This document shows, one piece after another, positions 23,278-32,749 of a stretch of 50,780 nucleotides of DNA (its first letter is position 1; each line of letters begins with the position of its first letter). Below the pieces are notes generated by a model. That model was not told where the DNA came from, did not search any database, and saw nothing but the letters and a program-made list of their open reading frames with translations. A program made the position numbers and the translations under genes. The stretch is from CAZJHX01 sp964545715 (GTDB lineage: Bacteria; Myxococcota_A; UBA9042; GCA-2863065). Location of the stretch: contig CAZJHX010000075.1 in assembly GCA_964545715.1 (NCBI GenBank), positions 1 through 50,780 of the forward strand, written 5' to 3'.

Positions 23278-24996
23278 ATGCGAAGAGAGTATGTCGGACG
23301 GGTTGCGGGCGCGTTGCTGGCGGTATGTCTGGTCTGCGAGCCGGCGCACGCGGCGCCGGACACGCTGCTTGTCCAGGGCCGACTGTCCAACACCGGTGGA
23401 GCCGTGGCGGGCACGTATGACTTTGTGGTGGCGCTGTACGACGACCCTGCCGCGGGCGCACCGTTCTTCAGCGAGATCCACCTGGACAAGCCCGTAAAAG
23501 GGGGCGTGTTCAACCTGATCGTAGGCGAAAGCGAGGCGCTGCCGACCGCGGCGATCGTCGCCGCCGGCAACGTCTGGGTTGGGGTCAAGGTGGAGTCTGA
23601 GCCCGAGCTGCCGCGCCGGCCGATGGGCAGCGTGGTCTACGCGGTCAGCGCCCATCATGCGACGACCGCGGACGCGCTGACGGCATCTGCGCCCGATCTG
23701 GCGTGCACCGGCTGCGTGGGCGCCTCGGATCTGGAGGCGGGGCTGCTGTCTACTGTGGCGTTCAGTGGCGCGTATGGTGACCTCACGGGGGCCCCGGCGC
23801 CGTCCGCGCTGGCCTACCTGGCCAAGCCGAACACCTTCACAGCCACCCAGCACTTTGCGGCCGGGCTGCGCGTCGGGGAGTCCGGTGCGGTCTGTGGTCC
23901 CGGCACGGCCGGCCTGGTGCGCTTCGACCCGGTCGAGAAGCAGCTCTTTCTGTGCGACGGCGCCTCGTTCGTGGGCCTGACCACATGCGACGTGGCCTGC
24001 CCGGCGGCGACCCAGGTGGCGTGCGGCAAGGCGATCAACACCGGCTGCGGCAAGCCCTGCAACGAGGTGGGTACGGGGCTGGACACCATCGCCTGCTTGT
24101 CCAAGGTCTCGTCGACCCCGTGCGGGCAGGGCGTGCAGGACGGCTGCTCAAATGACTGCGGCCTGACCGGCACCCAGCCGAGCGCCGCCGCGTGCCCGGA
24201 TCCCTCGGAGATCGCCTGCGGTAACACGGTCTCCGACGCCTGCGGCAACGCCTGCGCCGGCACCGGGACCCAGTGCGGCGGGGCAGGCGAGTTCTGTCAC
24301 ACCAGCGGTTGCCTGAAGTTTGGCAAGGGCACGGCGCAGAACCCGGCGCTGAACTGCAAGCAGATCGTGGATCTGGGGCTGGCCACCGGCGACGGCACCT
24401 ACTGGCTGGATCCGGACGGCGAGGGCGCGGGCGCCAAGCAGCAGGTCTGGTGCGACATGACGACCGACGGCGGCGGCTGGACGCTGGTGCTGAGCGCGCG
24501 CCGCCTCAACAAGGCTCGTTTTGCACGCCACGGATCCGACACCTACGACTCCAACCTGGCGGACATCAACCCGGCGCTGAAGTCGACCTACCAGCTGTGG
24601 CGCAAGGTCGACTTTGCCGACGGGCTGCGCGCGGTGTGTTTCAACGGCGAGTCCAACCGCACCAGCCTGGCCGGCGCCACCGTAGACATTCAGTTCGGGC
24701 CCGCCACAGCCATCCTCTTTCGCGACAACTACATGTCCGCCACGTCGAATTACAACATCGGAGACAGCAGCAGCTGGCTGAACAAGGCCGGCGACAAGCG
24801 CTGGGGCTCCAACGGCGCCGACGACTTCTATGCAGGCGGCCCGATCTACAGCCCACAGTACCAGCGCGTGAACTGGGGCTGGGTCGACGCCAAAGGCTCG
24901 GCGTGCTCGTCCAGCTATCTGGTGTGGTCGGGCCAGATGGACGGCTGGCCCAACGGCGGCAGCAACAACGGCGACTGGTTCATTCTCGTCCGCTAA
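23278..24996 (+). CDS. Secreted Cys-rich protein with fibrinogen-like C-terminal domain (paralogue C)
   Basis: The product has 572 residues with a signal peptide (about 1-24, ending HAA). TGAGG lies just before the ATG and overlaps the stop of paralogue B. Residues 25-130 are the shared N-terminal domain (LVQGRLSNTGG, FVVALYDDPAAG, KGGVFNLIV), then LACTGCVGASDL. Residues 220-350 hold about 25 Cys in units like CGNTVSDACGNACAGTGTQC. From about 355 a fibrinogen C-terminal-type domain follows: NCKQIVDLGLATGDGTYWL in the entry strand, VWCDMTTDGGGWTLVLSARR, and a Trp/Asn-rich end. Its architecture equals that of paralogue A, 11 kb away on the other strand. A glycan- or surface-binding role is inferred from the domain. 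It forms an operon with B, and its stop overlaps the convergent CPBP gene by four bases. Confidence 0.85.
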   Translation: MRREYVGRVAGALLAVCLVCEPAHAAPDTLLVQGRLSNTGGAVAGTYDFVVALYDDPAAGAPFFSEIHLDKPVKGGVFNLIVGESEALPTAAIVAAGNVWVGVKVESEPELPRRPMGSVVYAVSAHHATTADALTASAPDLACTGCVGASDLEAGLLSTVAFSGAYGDLTGAPAPSALAYLAKPNTFTATQHFAAGLRVGESGAVCGPGTAGLVRFDPVEKQLFLCDGASFVGLTTCDVACPAATQVACGKAINTGCGKPCNEVGTGLDTIACLSKVSSTPCGQGVQDGCSNDCGLTGTQPSAAACPDPSEIACGNTVSDACGNACAGTGTQCGGAGEFCHTSGCLKFGKGTAQNPALNCKQIVDLGLATGDGTYWLDPDGEGAGAKQQVWCDMTTDGGGWTLVLSARRLNKARFARHGSDTYDSNLADINPALKSTYQLWRKVDFADGLRAVCFNGESNRTSLAGATVDIQFGPATAILFRDNYMSATSNYNIGDSSSWLNKAGDKRWGSNGADDFYAGGPIYSPQYQRVNWGWVDAKGSACSSSYLVWSGQMDGWPNGGSNNGDWFILVR

Positions 24997-25847
24997 CCGG
25001 TCGCGCCGGTGGCCACGGATGCCCACAAGTGGATGATGGCGACCACCATCAGCGACTGCGTGCGCAGGTAGATGTAGCCGAACAGCGCGCCGCCAAAGGC
25101 GTTGAGGCCGATGCAGTAGACGACGGCCCACTCGAGGCTGTCGTGGGTGCGGGTCTGAATCGGCAGGTGCATGAAGCCGAAGATGAGAGCCGCCACAACG
25201 ACGGCTATCAGAGGGTCGCGCATGACGGCGCGCAGGCGGCGCTGCAACAGGGCGCGAAACAGAAGCTCTTCAGGGAAGGCCGCCACGATGAAGTAGACGG
25301 CCGCCGTCAGCAGGGTGCCCTGCACGCTGAAGATCGCCAGGGGCAGGTAGAGCGCCATGATGATCAGCAGCGAGCGGGCGTCGAACCGGGCCAGACCGTA
25401 GTCGTCCAGCCTGCGGGAGAGCGTCAGCAGCGCGACCACCGGCAGGCAGGCGAATGCCACGTTGGTCAGCACGCCGGGGACCGGGCTCATGGCGCGCTGA
25501 ATGGCCCGGGTCAGCCCGTTTTGAGCCCAGGTGGGATCGGGGAACTGCGCGGACAGTCCCGCTACCAGAATCGCGACCCCGACCAGCACGATGATCAGCT
25601 GCACCCCCGGCGCTCGGAGCGTGGGCTGCGGGGGACTGGGGCGGTGGTGTACGACCCACAGGACCAGCGAGGCGAAGCCGAAGTTGATGAGGGGAAACGT
25701 GGGCGCCGCCCAGACGCTGCCCGTCATGTCGTAGCCGATCAGCACCTGGGTTGCGATGGCCGCGCAGGCGAACGCAGCCAGGGCCGGCGTAGACCGCACA
25801 CGGCGGACAAAGTGACGTTGTGAGCGGAGGTACGCCCCGACGCTCAT
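24993..25847 (-). CDS. CPBP-family intramembrane metalloprotease
   Basis: The product has 284 residues with about eight hydrophobic segments. The CPBP (CAAX protease/bacteriocin-processing) motifs are present: EELLFRALLQRRL for the EExxxR motif, FGFMHLP for FxxxH, and a later HLWAS in the last membrane helix. These Glu/His residues form the active site of the family. The ATG at 25847 overlaps the TGA of the upstream kinase gene (ATGA), so the two are coupled. The frame happens to stay open into the kinase domain, but the two are separate genes. CPBP members include CAAX-type proteases and the myxosortases that process MYXO-CTERM proteins. A MYXO-CTERM-like protein lies in this window at 9015, but whether this enzyme acts on it is unknown. 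Confidence 0.87.
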   Translation of the reverse strand: MSVGAYLRSQRHFVRRVRSTPALAAFACAAIATQVLIGYDMTGSVWAAPTFPLINFGFASLVLWVVHHRPSPPQPTLRAPGVQLIIVLVGVAILVAGLSAQFPDPTWAQNGLTRAIQRAMSPVPGVLTNVAFACLPVVALLTLSRRLDDYGLARFDARSLLIIMALYLPLAIFSVQGTLLTAAVYFIVAAFPEELLFRALLQRRLRAVMRDPLIAVVVAALIFGFMHLPIQTRTHDSLEWAVVYCIGLNAFGGALFGYIYLRTQSLMVVAIIHLWASVATGATG

Positions 25848-27677
25848 GAATCGTCGGTCATGACCGGACGACGGCCTTCCGGCGTGGCGCCCCAGACCTG
25901 GTAGATGCGCCCCAGCGCCAGGGTGTGGGCCGCGCCGGTCACGTACAGGATCTGCGCGGGCAGCAGAATGCTCACCAGCGCGCCCGCCGCATAGATCAGT
26001 GGGACCAGTAGCAGGCGGCGGTCTACCTCCAGAGCGACGAAGAAGAGGATGACCGCAAAGGCCAGCAGGTCGCGCACCATCGAGGCCGCGACGTCTATCG
26101 GTTGCAGCGCATCTGCGATTCGCGACACGGCCAACCAGCCGGTCACGGCGACCAGCGCGATGAGCATCATGCGATTGAACGCCGTGGCGATGATGACCCG
26201 CCGTCCCAACAGGACGCACGCGGCGGCAAACAGGGCGAATGCGGCGGATGACCACCAGCGGATCTCCAGGTTCATCGGCGCCAGATCCAGGTCGACCAGC
26301 ACGCCGTGTACCAGCGGCTTCAGGCTCCAGACGACGGCCAGGGCCAGCAGGACGCGCCGCCGTGTCAGGGCGCCGATCGCCGCGTCCCACTCGTCTCGGT
26401 GGGCGGCCAGCTGGCGCGCGATCCTGGCGGGACTCCTCAGCGGCCGCCGCGACCTTCGCCTGGAGCTCGGCGTTCTCCTCCGGCAGCTCCCCCATGAGGC
26501 GGGCTGCGCCCCTCGCGTCGCCGATGAACAGGTAGTGCTCGATCATGCACTCCATCGCGCGCTGCAGGCCGTGGTGCGCTCGCGGGTTCTCGGCCCAGAT
26601 GACCTGCGCGTGGCGAAACGCAAAGCGGCACTCGGTAAAGGTCTGGTTCAGCGCCTCTTCGGGCGCGCCGCGCCTCAGCATGTCTCGCAGCGTGTCCAGC
26701 TGCTGCCAGGCCGCATCGCACAGGCGCAGCGAGGCTCGATGCCGGCGATAGGCCTCCAGCGCCTCCCGCATCTCAGCGGCGCTGGCGTAGCGGTCCTCGG
26801 GACGCTGCGACAGGGCCTTGTGGCACACGTCCGCCAGGCCGACCGGCACGTGCCCGGGCAGCGGATCCTGCCCCGAGGTGTTGGCGGACATCAGCGCGTC
26901 TTCCACGGTGTCCGCCTCGTGCGGCGCCATGCCGGACAGCAGCTCGTACAGCGTGGCGCCCAGCAGGTAGACGTCGGTGCGCGGGGAGATCGCGTCGGCC
27001 TCGGCGCGCGCCATCTCGGGCGCCATGTAGGCGGGTGTGCCGACCACCGTGCCGTAGTAGGAGACGCGCGGAAAGCGCCCCTCGGGGTCTTCCACCAGGC
27101 TGGCGGCGATGCCCCAGTCCGCCAGATGGGTCTCGCCGTACTCGCCCAGCAGGACGTTGGACGGCTTGATGTCCAGGTGCACGATGTTGCGGCTGTGGGC
27201 AAAGTGCACGGCGTGGCAGACAGCCACGAGCACCTCCAGGTGCCGGTCGACAAACGCGTCGTAGTCGTCGTAGCTCTTGCCGGGCGGTCGCTCGCTCAGC
27301 GCCTGGTCCCAGGAGCGGCCCTCAATGCGCTTCATCAGCAGCAGCGGACCGCCGTCCTCGTCCTGGCAGATGTCGTACACCGGCACCACGTTGGGATGCT
27401 CGACCGCCCCGGCGATGAGCGCCTCCTGCTGCAGGATCCGGCGGGCCTGCAGGCTCTCGCGGTCGGGGCGCACCCGCTTCACGGCGACTGTCCGCTGCAT
27501 CGATTTCTGCCGGCCCGCGTGCACCACCGCCATGCCGCCGGTGCCGATCTTCTCGGCGATCTCGACGCCGTCCGAGGGCTGCAGCAGCGGCCCGGCGGTC
27601 GGGTCGCCCATCGTCGTGTTGGACAGCCACTCATCGGGGTTCACCCGAATCGTCGTGCGTGGTTTGCCGGCGGACAT
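25844..27677 (-). CDS. Membrane Ser/Thr protein kinase, frameshifted near 26424-26431
   Basis: The N-terminal part (27677 down to about 26430) is a Hanks-type kinase: GTGGMAVV loop at 45-52, Lys67, HLDIKPSN at 167-174 with Asp169, and DWG at 187-189 instead of DFG. APE-like and TDVYLLGATLYELLSG segments follow. A helical region comes after, ending in KVAAAAEESR. The frame then breaks. One base forward, the protein continues as RIARQLAAHRDEW and several membrane segments (VLLALAVVWSLK, FALFAAACVLLG, LLAFAVILFFVALEV), ending at 25844. Removing one base gives about 610 residues, typical kinase-membrane architecture. The TGA of this second frame overlaps the CPBP start as ATGA, which supports it as the native end. 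An assembly insertion is more likely than a true break, but a real mutation is possible. Confidence 0.82.
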
Positions 27678-27749
27678 TGTGCGCCGACGATATCAGACTG
27701 AGGTCGGATAGATCGATCCGCGCGCACGTGCGTTGAACCTCTTCGGGTC

Positions 27750-27766
27750 CGGCCGTCACACGGCCG
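27750..27766 (+). other. Small leader hairpin
   Basis: CGGCCGT and ACGGCCG form a seven-base-pair stem with a three-base loop, nine bases before the GGAGGA ribosome binding site of the gene at 27786. No U-tract follows, so it is not a standard terminator. It might stabilise the leader or affect translation; it may also be chance in GC-rich DNA. Confidence 0.35.
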
Positions 27767-27785
27767 CAGAAACCGGAGGAAACGC

Positions 27786-28457
27786 ATGCGAACCGTCTTG
27801 TCACTTCTGATCATCAGTCTGCTCATTCCGCTCACGGCCACGGCCGCGCCGCCCAGGTTTGCGGATCTGCCCACCACGTCCGAGAAAACAAGCCCCATCA
27901 AGTTGCGGATCATCAAGTACAGCGGCTCGACCAACGGCGGGATGCTGGTCGAGGTGAAGAACACGGGCAAGGTGAACGCCGACTTCAAGGCCACGGGCCT
28001 GTTCTTTGTGCCTGACGGCGATCCCGAGACCGCGCCTCAGCGCCTGGGCGCCGCCGGTCCGTTCGAGGTCAAAACGCGCAGCGGCTGGAAGGACGAGGAG
28101 CAGCTCGAGCTTAAGCCGGGCGCCACCGCGAAGCTCAAGCTGCAGCTGTTCTGCATCGACTCGCACCGCGGCAGCCCCAACCCGTCGACCCCGTTTCGTC
28201 TGGCCAAAGAGCGCCTGCCCAAGGAGCTGAGCCAGAAGATCGAGCAGGGCACCAAAGTCCTGATGCGCGCCAAGAAGGTGCCCAACGCCAAGCACATCAA
28301 GGGCGACGTGCAGGGCCATGTGTGGAAGACGCGCGACCAGAAGTGGATCCCGCTGGAGGGCGAGCGCGCCAATGAGAAGGGCTCACAGCAGAAAGGCCCG
28401 ATGCCGCAGCGGCGGAACAACAACCTCAACAACGCCCCCCAGCAGCTCCAGCGCTAA
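27786..28457 (+). CDS. Secreted protein of unknown function
   Basis: The product has 223 residues. GGAGGA precedes the ATG with good spacing and a clear signal peptide is present (MRTVLSLLIISLLIPLTATA, cleavage near residue 21). The middle part is beta-rich (LVEVKNTGKVNADF, CARDB-like), followed by LKPGATAKLKLQLFCIDSHRG and PSTPFRLAKERLP, a short motif with one Cys. The C-terminus is basic and rich in Gln and Asn, probably disordered. I recognise no family with confidence. It is divergent from the kinase/CPBP pair, 108 bases apart, and overlaps the convergent acylase by four bases. A periplasmic or extracellular location is the only safe inference. Confidence 0.75.
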   Translation: MRTVLSLLIISLLIPLTATAAPPRFADLPTTSEKTSPIKLRIIKYSGSTNGGMLVEVKNTGKVNADFKATGLFFVPDGDPETAPQRLGAAGPFEVKTRSGWKDEEQLELKPGATAKLKLQLFCIDSHRGSPNPSTPFRLAKERLPKELSQKIEQGTKVLMRAKKVPNAKHIKGDVQGHVWKTRDQKWIPLEGERANEKGSQQKGPMPQRRNNNLNNAPQQLQR

Positions 28458-30587
28458 TCCGGACGCAGCGTCTTGTAGCGGCCGGTCTGCCAGTTGGCGA
28501 GATCGGACGCATACCAGCGTGAGAACCGGCGATCGGACGGCCCGCCGGCCAAGTTGCACAACAGGCAGTCCTGGCCGAGATCCGTGACGAAGCGCATGGA
28601 TGGCGCAAAGCTCGTGGCGCGCCCGGCGTTGACGTAAACCTGACCCTGGTGCGGCGTCGCGCGGCCCCCCCGAAGCGCCACGGGGCCGCGATCGAAGCCC
28701 AGAAAGCGCGGCAGCTTGCCCCCAAAGAAGATGTTGGTCAGCACGACCCGATTGCGCTCGCCCCACGGCCGCGGCTGCATGTTTGCGATGGTCGAGAACG
28801 CATCCGAGAACAGCTGGGCCTGAGTCCGGCCGTCGAACCACACGGAGGTGTCGCGCAGCAGCACGCGATCCACGTTACGATAGAAGTCCACGAAGATCCC
28901 GCTGTCGCCCAGCAGGTGCTCGATGACCTGCTCGCCCAGCCCGCCCCGCCCGAACGCCTCGGCCAGCAGCCGCTCGTAGAAGGCCTCAAAGACCGAGGCA
29001 CCTACCGATTCGGGATCGTAGCGATAGTCCCAGGCACGCAGCGCGCGCGCGGCCGGGCCGTCGCCTGCAACCGGCAGCAGCACCTCCAGAAACGCCGGCG
29101 CCTGTGCGCTGTAGTCGTCGTAGTGAATCCGCTGAAAGTCCTCCAGCGTGAGGCCGTCCGTGTCCAGCTGCTGCGCGATGCGAACCGCCCGGTAGTCGCC
29201 CATGGGCATGTTGATCGGCGCCACCTCACCCAGCGCGTTCAGGTCCTGGTTGGCCGTCACGATGTAGCCCTGCGGCGGGTTGATGCAGCGCGGCAGGCGC
29301 TCGGGCTCCACAAAGCCCTGCCAGTCGTCCTCGGCGGCCCACCCGCGCAGCGGCACGAAGCCGGAGACCCCCGGCCGTCGCTTGGGCAGCAGCCCCGACA
29401 TCTGATAGCCGATGTCGCCCTCGCGGTCCGCGATGACCCAATTCCATGCGGTCTCGATGCGGCCCAGATGCGTGCGTGCGTCCTCCACCGTGCGCGCCGT
29501 CCACATACGGTGCGCGGAGATCAGAGAGGCCGCGCCCGAGTCGCCGGGCGCCCACCGGGTCGACAGATAAAAGCCGTCCTGTGTGGGATCGCCGTCGATC
29601 ACACCGTGCTCGGTCTCGTAGAAGACGGCCTCGACGTCCTGACCACCCTTGCGCTTGATCGTCTCCGCCCGTCGCCTGGGCGCGATCCAGCGTTCGCCGC
29701 GTCGCAGTCGCCCGCCCTGCGCCTGCTCCACCCACGAGTCCACGGCGTCCATGAAGGTGTAGGTCGCGCCCCAGGACAGCGTGCGCGTGCGGCCGACCAG
29801 CGGCGCGGGCAGGCCGGGCATGGTCATGCACAGCGCGTAGTCGTCGCCCCACGTCGCGACCGTCTCGACCCAGACGTTGGGCAGGCGGTTGACCTCCAGA
29901 TGCGGATCGTTGGCCAGCATCGGCGCGCCTGACTTCGTTCGCGACCCGGCCACAACCCAGTTGTTGGACGCCATCATCCGCGGCAGTCCGGACGCCGAGA
30001 ACAGCGCCTCGGGGACGATGCGGTCCCCCAGCTGCACCTTGGCCAGCAGCTCCCGGTCCACGCTGCCCACGTCCTCGATATCGCCGAACAGCTCTTGCAG
30101 TCGCGCATCGTCCACTCCCGCCTGCACCAGCTCGACAAACAGCCGCTTCGATCTCCGCCTGAGACTGCGCCAGCGTCAGGTAGCCGGTCACGCGCGACAG
30201 CTGCACCAGGTCGTGGATGCGCCACGGCTCGGGCCGATATCCCACCAGCCGCAGCTCCCACGGGCGCCCACGCTCAAAGCGGGCGTTGACGCCGTCGCAG
30301 TAGGCCTGGCACAGCGCCGTCGTCTCGGGATCGAGCCGCGCCACCTGCTCGTCCAGCGCCTGCGCCCAGCCCATGCGTCGAAAGAACCGATCCACGTCCA
30401 CCATGGCGTCGCTGCCCTCCAACAGCTCGGCGGCGCGCCCCTGCCCGAGGATGCGCATTAGGACCATCTGCAGGCCGCGGTCCATCGCGTGGCACCAGCC
30501 AAGCCCCCAATAGACGCCGGTGAGGTCCGCTGCTTTGATATGCGGGACGCCGCTGCTGTCGCGCTCGATCACAGGTCGGTTGTCCAT
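28454..30587 (-). CDS. Penicillin-acylase-family Ntn hydrolase, frameshifted near 30141-30147
   Basis: The first part (from 30587) has the family alpha-chain signature: IERDSSGVPHIKAADLTG, GWCHAMDRGLQMVLMRILGQGRAAELLEG split over helices. The frame breaks after QSQAEIE. One base forward the protein continues RLFVELVQAGVDDA to the end at 28454. Corrected length is about 710 residues, normal for the family. The autocatalytic N-terminal nucleophile is the Ser of ASNNWVVAG (about Ser207), which would become residue 1 of the beta chain. LANDPHLEV and TANQDLN also fit. Unusually, no signal peptide is seen: the family motif begins within eight residues of the ATG, although most members are periplasmic. 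The ATG overlaps the stop of the upstream membrane gene as TGATG. Substrate (amide of an acyl group, e.g. a lactone or antibiotic) unknown. The shift may be an assembly error. Confidence 0.83.
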
Positions 30588-32749
30588 CAGTCCCCCGGCG
30601 ACGGTGTGTGGAGAAGGCCCAGCGCGCGTCCGCCATGGCCCAGTGCGGACCAGGCGTGCTGCACGTAGTCGATGCGGCTGATGGTGGAGCCCGGCGACTC
30701 CGACCAGCCGCCCACCATGTACCGGCGCTTCTTGCACGCAAAACACGTGCGCACGTCCCATTGTTGGCGCAGCAAAAAGCCCAGGATGCGCCGCATGGCC
30801 AGCTCGTCGGCTTCGCTGCGGTTGTTGCGCGCGGACCGGATAAACAGCGCCGCCGCCAGCGCCTCGGCCTGTCCGGCCGACGGCGTCGTTTGGGGCGGGA
30901 CCACGTTGCCGAATCCCAGGCCGCCGACCAGGTCCGGGGCGACGTCGCTCTCCTCGTCAAGGACCATGCGGCCTTTGAAGGCGACGTAGTCCAGGCAGAG
31001 TTGCTCGTAGCCGGCGTGCGGGTGGGTCTCGATCGCGGCACGCGCGGCCAGGCAGTGCCAGTTCTCTTCGATGAAGAAGAGGTCCCGCAGCGGCGCGCTC
31101 CAGTACTCCTGGGCAAAGAAGTCCATGGCGCGCTCGGCGGCCCCGGCCAGGGGGTCCGCGTCCGGGAGGTCAGCCGGAGCGTGTTCGCGCCCGATCGCCT
31201 CGACCAGCACCAGGCCAAAGACCGCCTGTCCCCCGGCGTACAGGGGGCTGGGGCCGTCGTTTGGCGCGCCCGAGGTGCGATCCATGGTCGGGTAGAAGTC
31301 GCCCCGGGCCCGCTGCATGGCCAGCACGTAGCCTGCCAGTCGACCGATCAGCGCGTCGTGCCCGGGCCCGGTGCGCGGCCTGCACGCGGCAAAGGCGATG
31401 AGCGGCAGCGCGGTGGCGCCCAGCCGAGCCGGACCGTCGCGATGGGTGCGGATGAGGGCGCCCACCTCTTCGCTGATCCTGTGCTCCTGAGCCGCCATGA
31501 ACTCCAGCGACCGCGCCGCTGCGGCCAGCGCCTTCTCTCCGCCCAGCTCACAGAGCGCCAGCGTCGTCCCAGCCTGTCGAGCCAGCGACACGGACGCGTT
31601 GTCCGCCGCGCCCGAGAACGGATCCAGTGTGTAACGGAAGTGCCCGTCGGGTTGCTGCGCACCCAGGATGTGGATTTCGGCGGCCTCCGCGGCCTCGGTC
31701 AGGTGCGGTGTGTCGACCGGGACCTCACGCCGATGCGCGCGGGCCAGCGGCAGCACCCCGTGCTCATCGACCAGCCAGCTGTCGGTCTCGAAGCGCACCA
31801 ACCCGTCCAGCCCCTGACCCTCGACCTCCAGCGCCTGTCGAAGCTCCGCCGGGTTCAGGCCCAACCGCAGATCCGGGATGAAGGGCAGGGGGGTGTGGGT
31901 CACGAACAGGTCGCGCGCCAGCAGCTGCCAGGGCGTCAGGCACCGCTGCCCGGCGCACGCGCCGTCCAGTCCGGGCCGCAGCGCCAGGCCCGCCAGCAGT
32001 TCGAAGGGCGGGGTCAACGCCTGGACCCCGGTGATCCGATCGACCTTCACAGGCGCTCTGAGCGGCAGCGCTTTCAGACGCGCCTCGATGTCGTCGCCCT
32101 GCAGGCACACGCCTGTGGGCTCGCCCTGCCAGGTCACGATGACGGTCGGCCCGTCCAGCGGCTCCGCGCATTCGATCGGCGCGTTGGACAACACCGCACG
32201 CGATCCGGGCGCCTCAAGTGACAGGCTCGCCAGGGTCGCCTCCAGGTCGTCTGGTCCCGAGACCGGCTCCACCGCGGCCGCGCTGTGCGCCTGTGTGAGG
32301 AGCGCGGCACCCACAACCCCGATGATGAGCGCGGAGCGGGTGGCGACGCGCGGCGTCCACGGCCAGCGCGTGGCGGCGATGCCCCACAGCGCGAACGGCA
32401 GCGTCAGCAGGATCACCGGCGTCAGCGTCAAGGCCAGCACCGCGCCGACGCCCTGCCCAAGCGTCCCGTACACAGCCGCCACATATGTGGCGGAGTGGAC
32501 GACTACCCAAATCGCATATGACATGACGACCAGCGAGAGCCACGCCAGGACCGCCCACGCGACCCGCAGAGCCCGACTGCGCATGGCGGCCAGAACGGCG
32601 ACGGCGGCGTGCCCGACGGCCAGCGCGCCGAGCGCGATCGAGAGCATCGTCCACGTTCGCCACGACACGGTCACGGCTCCCCACGCAAAAACGAGAGCGT
32701 GTACCGCCGACACAGCGGTCAGCGACCAGCGTGGAAGGGCGGCCGACAT
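30587..32749 (-). CDS. Membrane protein with C-terminal alpha/alpha-toroid-like domain
   Basis: The product has 720 residues. About five to six membrane segments lie in residues 5-180 (LTAVSAVHALVFAWGAV, LAWLSLVVMSYAIWVVV, LALTLTPVILLTLPFAL, SALIIGVVGAALL). Residues 190-370 are a soluble domain with Cys residues. From about 370 helical repeats follow with spacing as in terpene-cyclase or lanthionine-synthetase-type toroids: PDGHFRYTLDP, TTLALCELGGEKALAAAARSLE split over helices, ARLGATALPLIAFA, NWHCLAARAAIE. Near the end comes CFACKKRRYMVGGWSE and RIDYVQHAWSALG, which looks like a conserved or metal-binding site. The ATG at 32749 was chosen over 32854 because the longer version adds no membrane sequence. 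The gene is coupled to the acylase by TGATG, which suggests one pathway. The fold is inferred from pattern only. Confidence 0.7.
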   Translation of the reverse strand: MSAALPRWSLTAVSAVHALVFAWGAVTVSWRTWTMLSIALGALAVGHAAVAVLAAMRSRALRVAWAVLAWLSLVVMSYAIWVVVHSATYVAAVYGTLGQGVGAVLALTLTPVILLTLPFALWGIAATRWPWTPRVATRSALIIGVVGAALLTQAHSAAAVEPVSGPDDLEATLASLSLEAPGSRAVLSNAPIECAEPLDGPTVIVTWQGEPTGVCLQGDDIEARLKALPLRAPVKVDRITGVQALTPPFELLAGLALRPGLDGACAGQRCLTPWQLLARDLFVTHTPLPFIPDLRLGLNPAELRQALEVEGQGLDGLVRFETDSWLVDEHGVLPLARAHRREVPVDTPHLTEAAEAAEIHILGAQQPDGHFRYTLDPFSGAADNASVSLARQAGTTLALCELGGEKALAAAARSLEFMAAQEHRISEEVGALIRTHRDGPARLGATALPLIAFAACRPRTGPGHDALIGRLAGYVLAMQRARGDFYPTMDRTSGAPNDGPSPLYAGGQAVFGLVLVEAIGREHAPADLPDADPLAGAAERAMDFFAQEYWSAPLRDLFFIEENWHCLAARAAIETHPHAGYEQLCLDYVAFKGRMVLDEESDVAPDLVGGLGFGNVVPPQTTPSAGQAEALAAALFIRSARNNRSEADELAMRRILGFLLRQQWDVRTCFACKKRRYMVGGWSESPGSTISRIDYVQHAWSALGHGGRALGLLHTPSPGD

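Noticed and set aside
24993..27677. Single 894-residue kinase-CPBP fusion
   Set aside because: The stretch between kinase and CPBP in this frame is Arg/Gly/Pro nonsense. The adjacent frame gives membrane helices and a stop that overlaps the CPBP start, so two genes with one frameshift explain it better.
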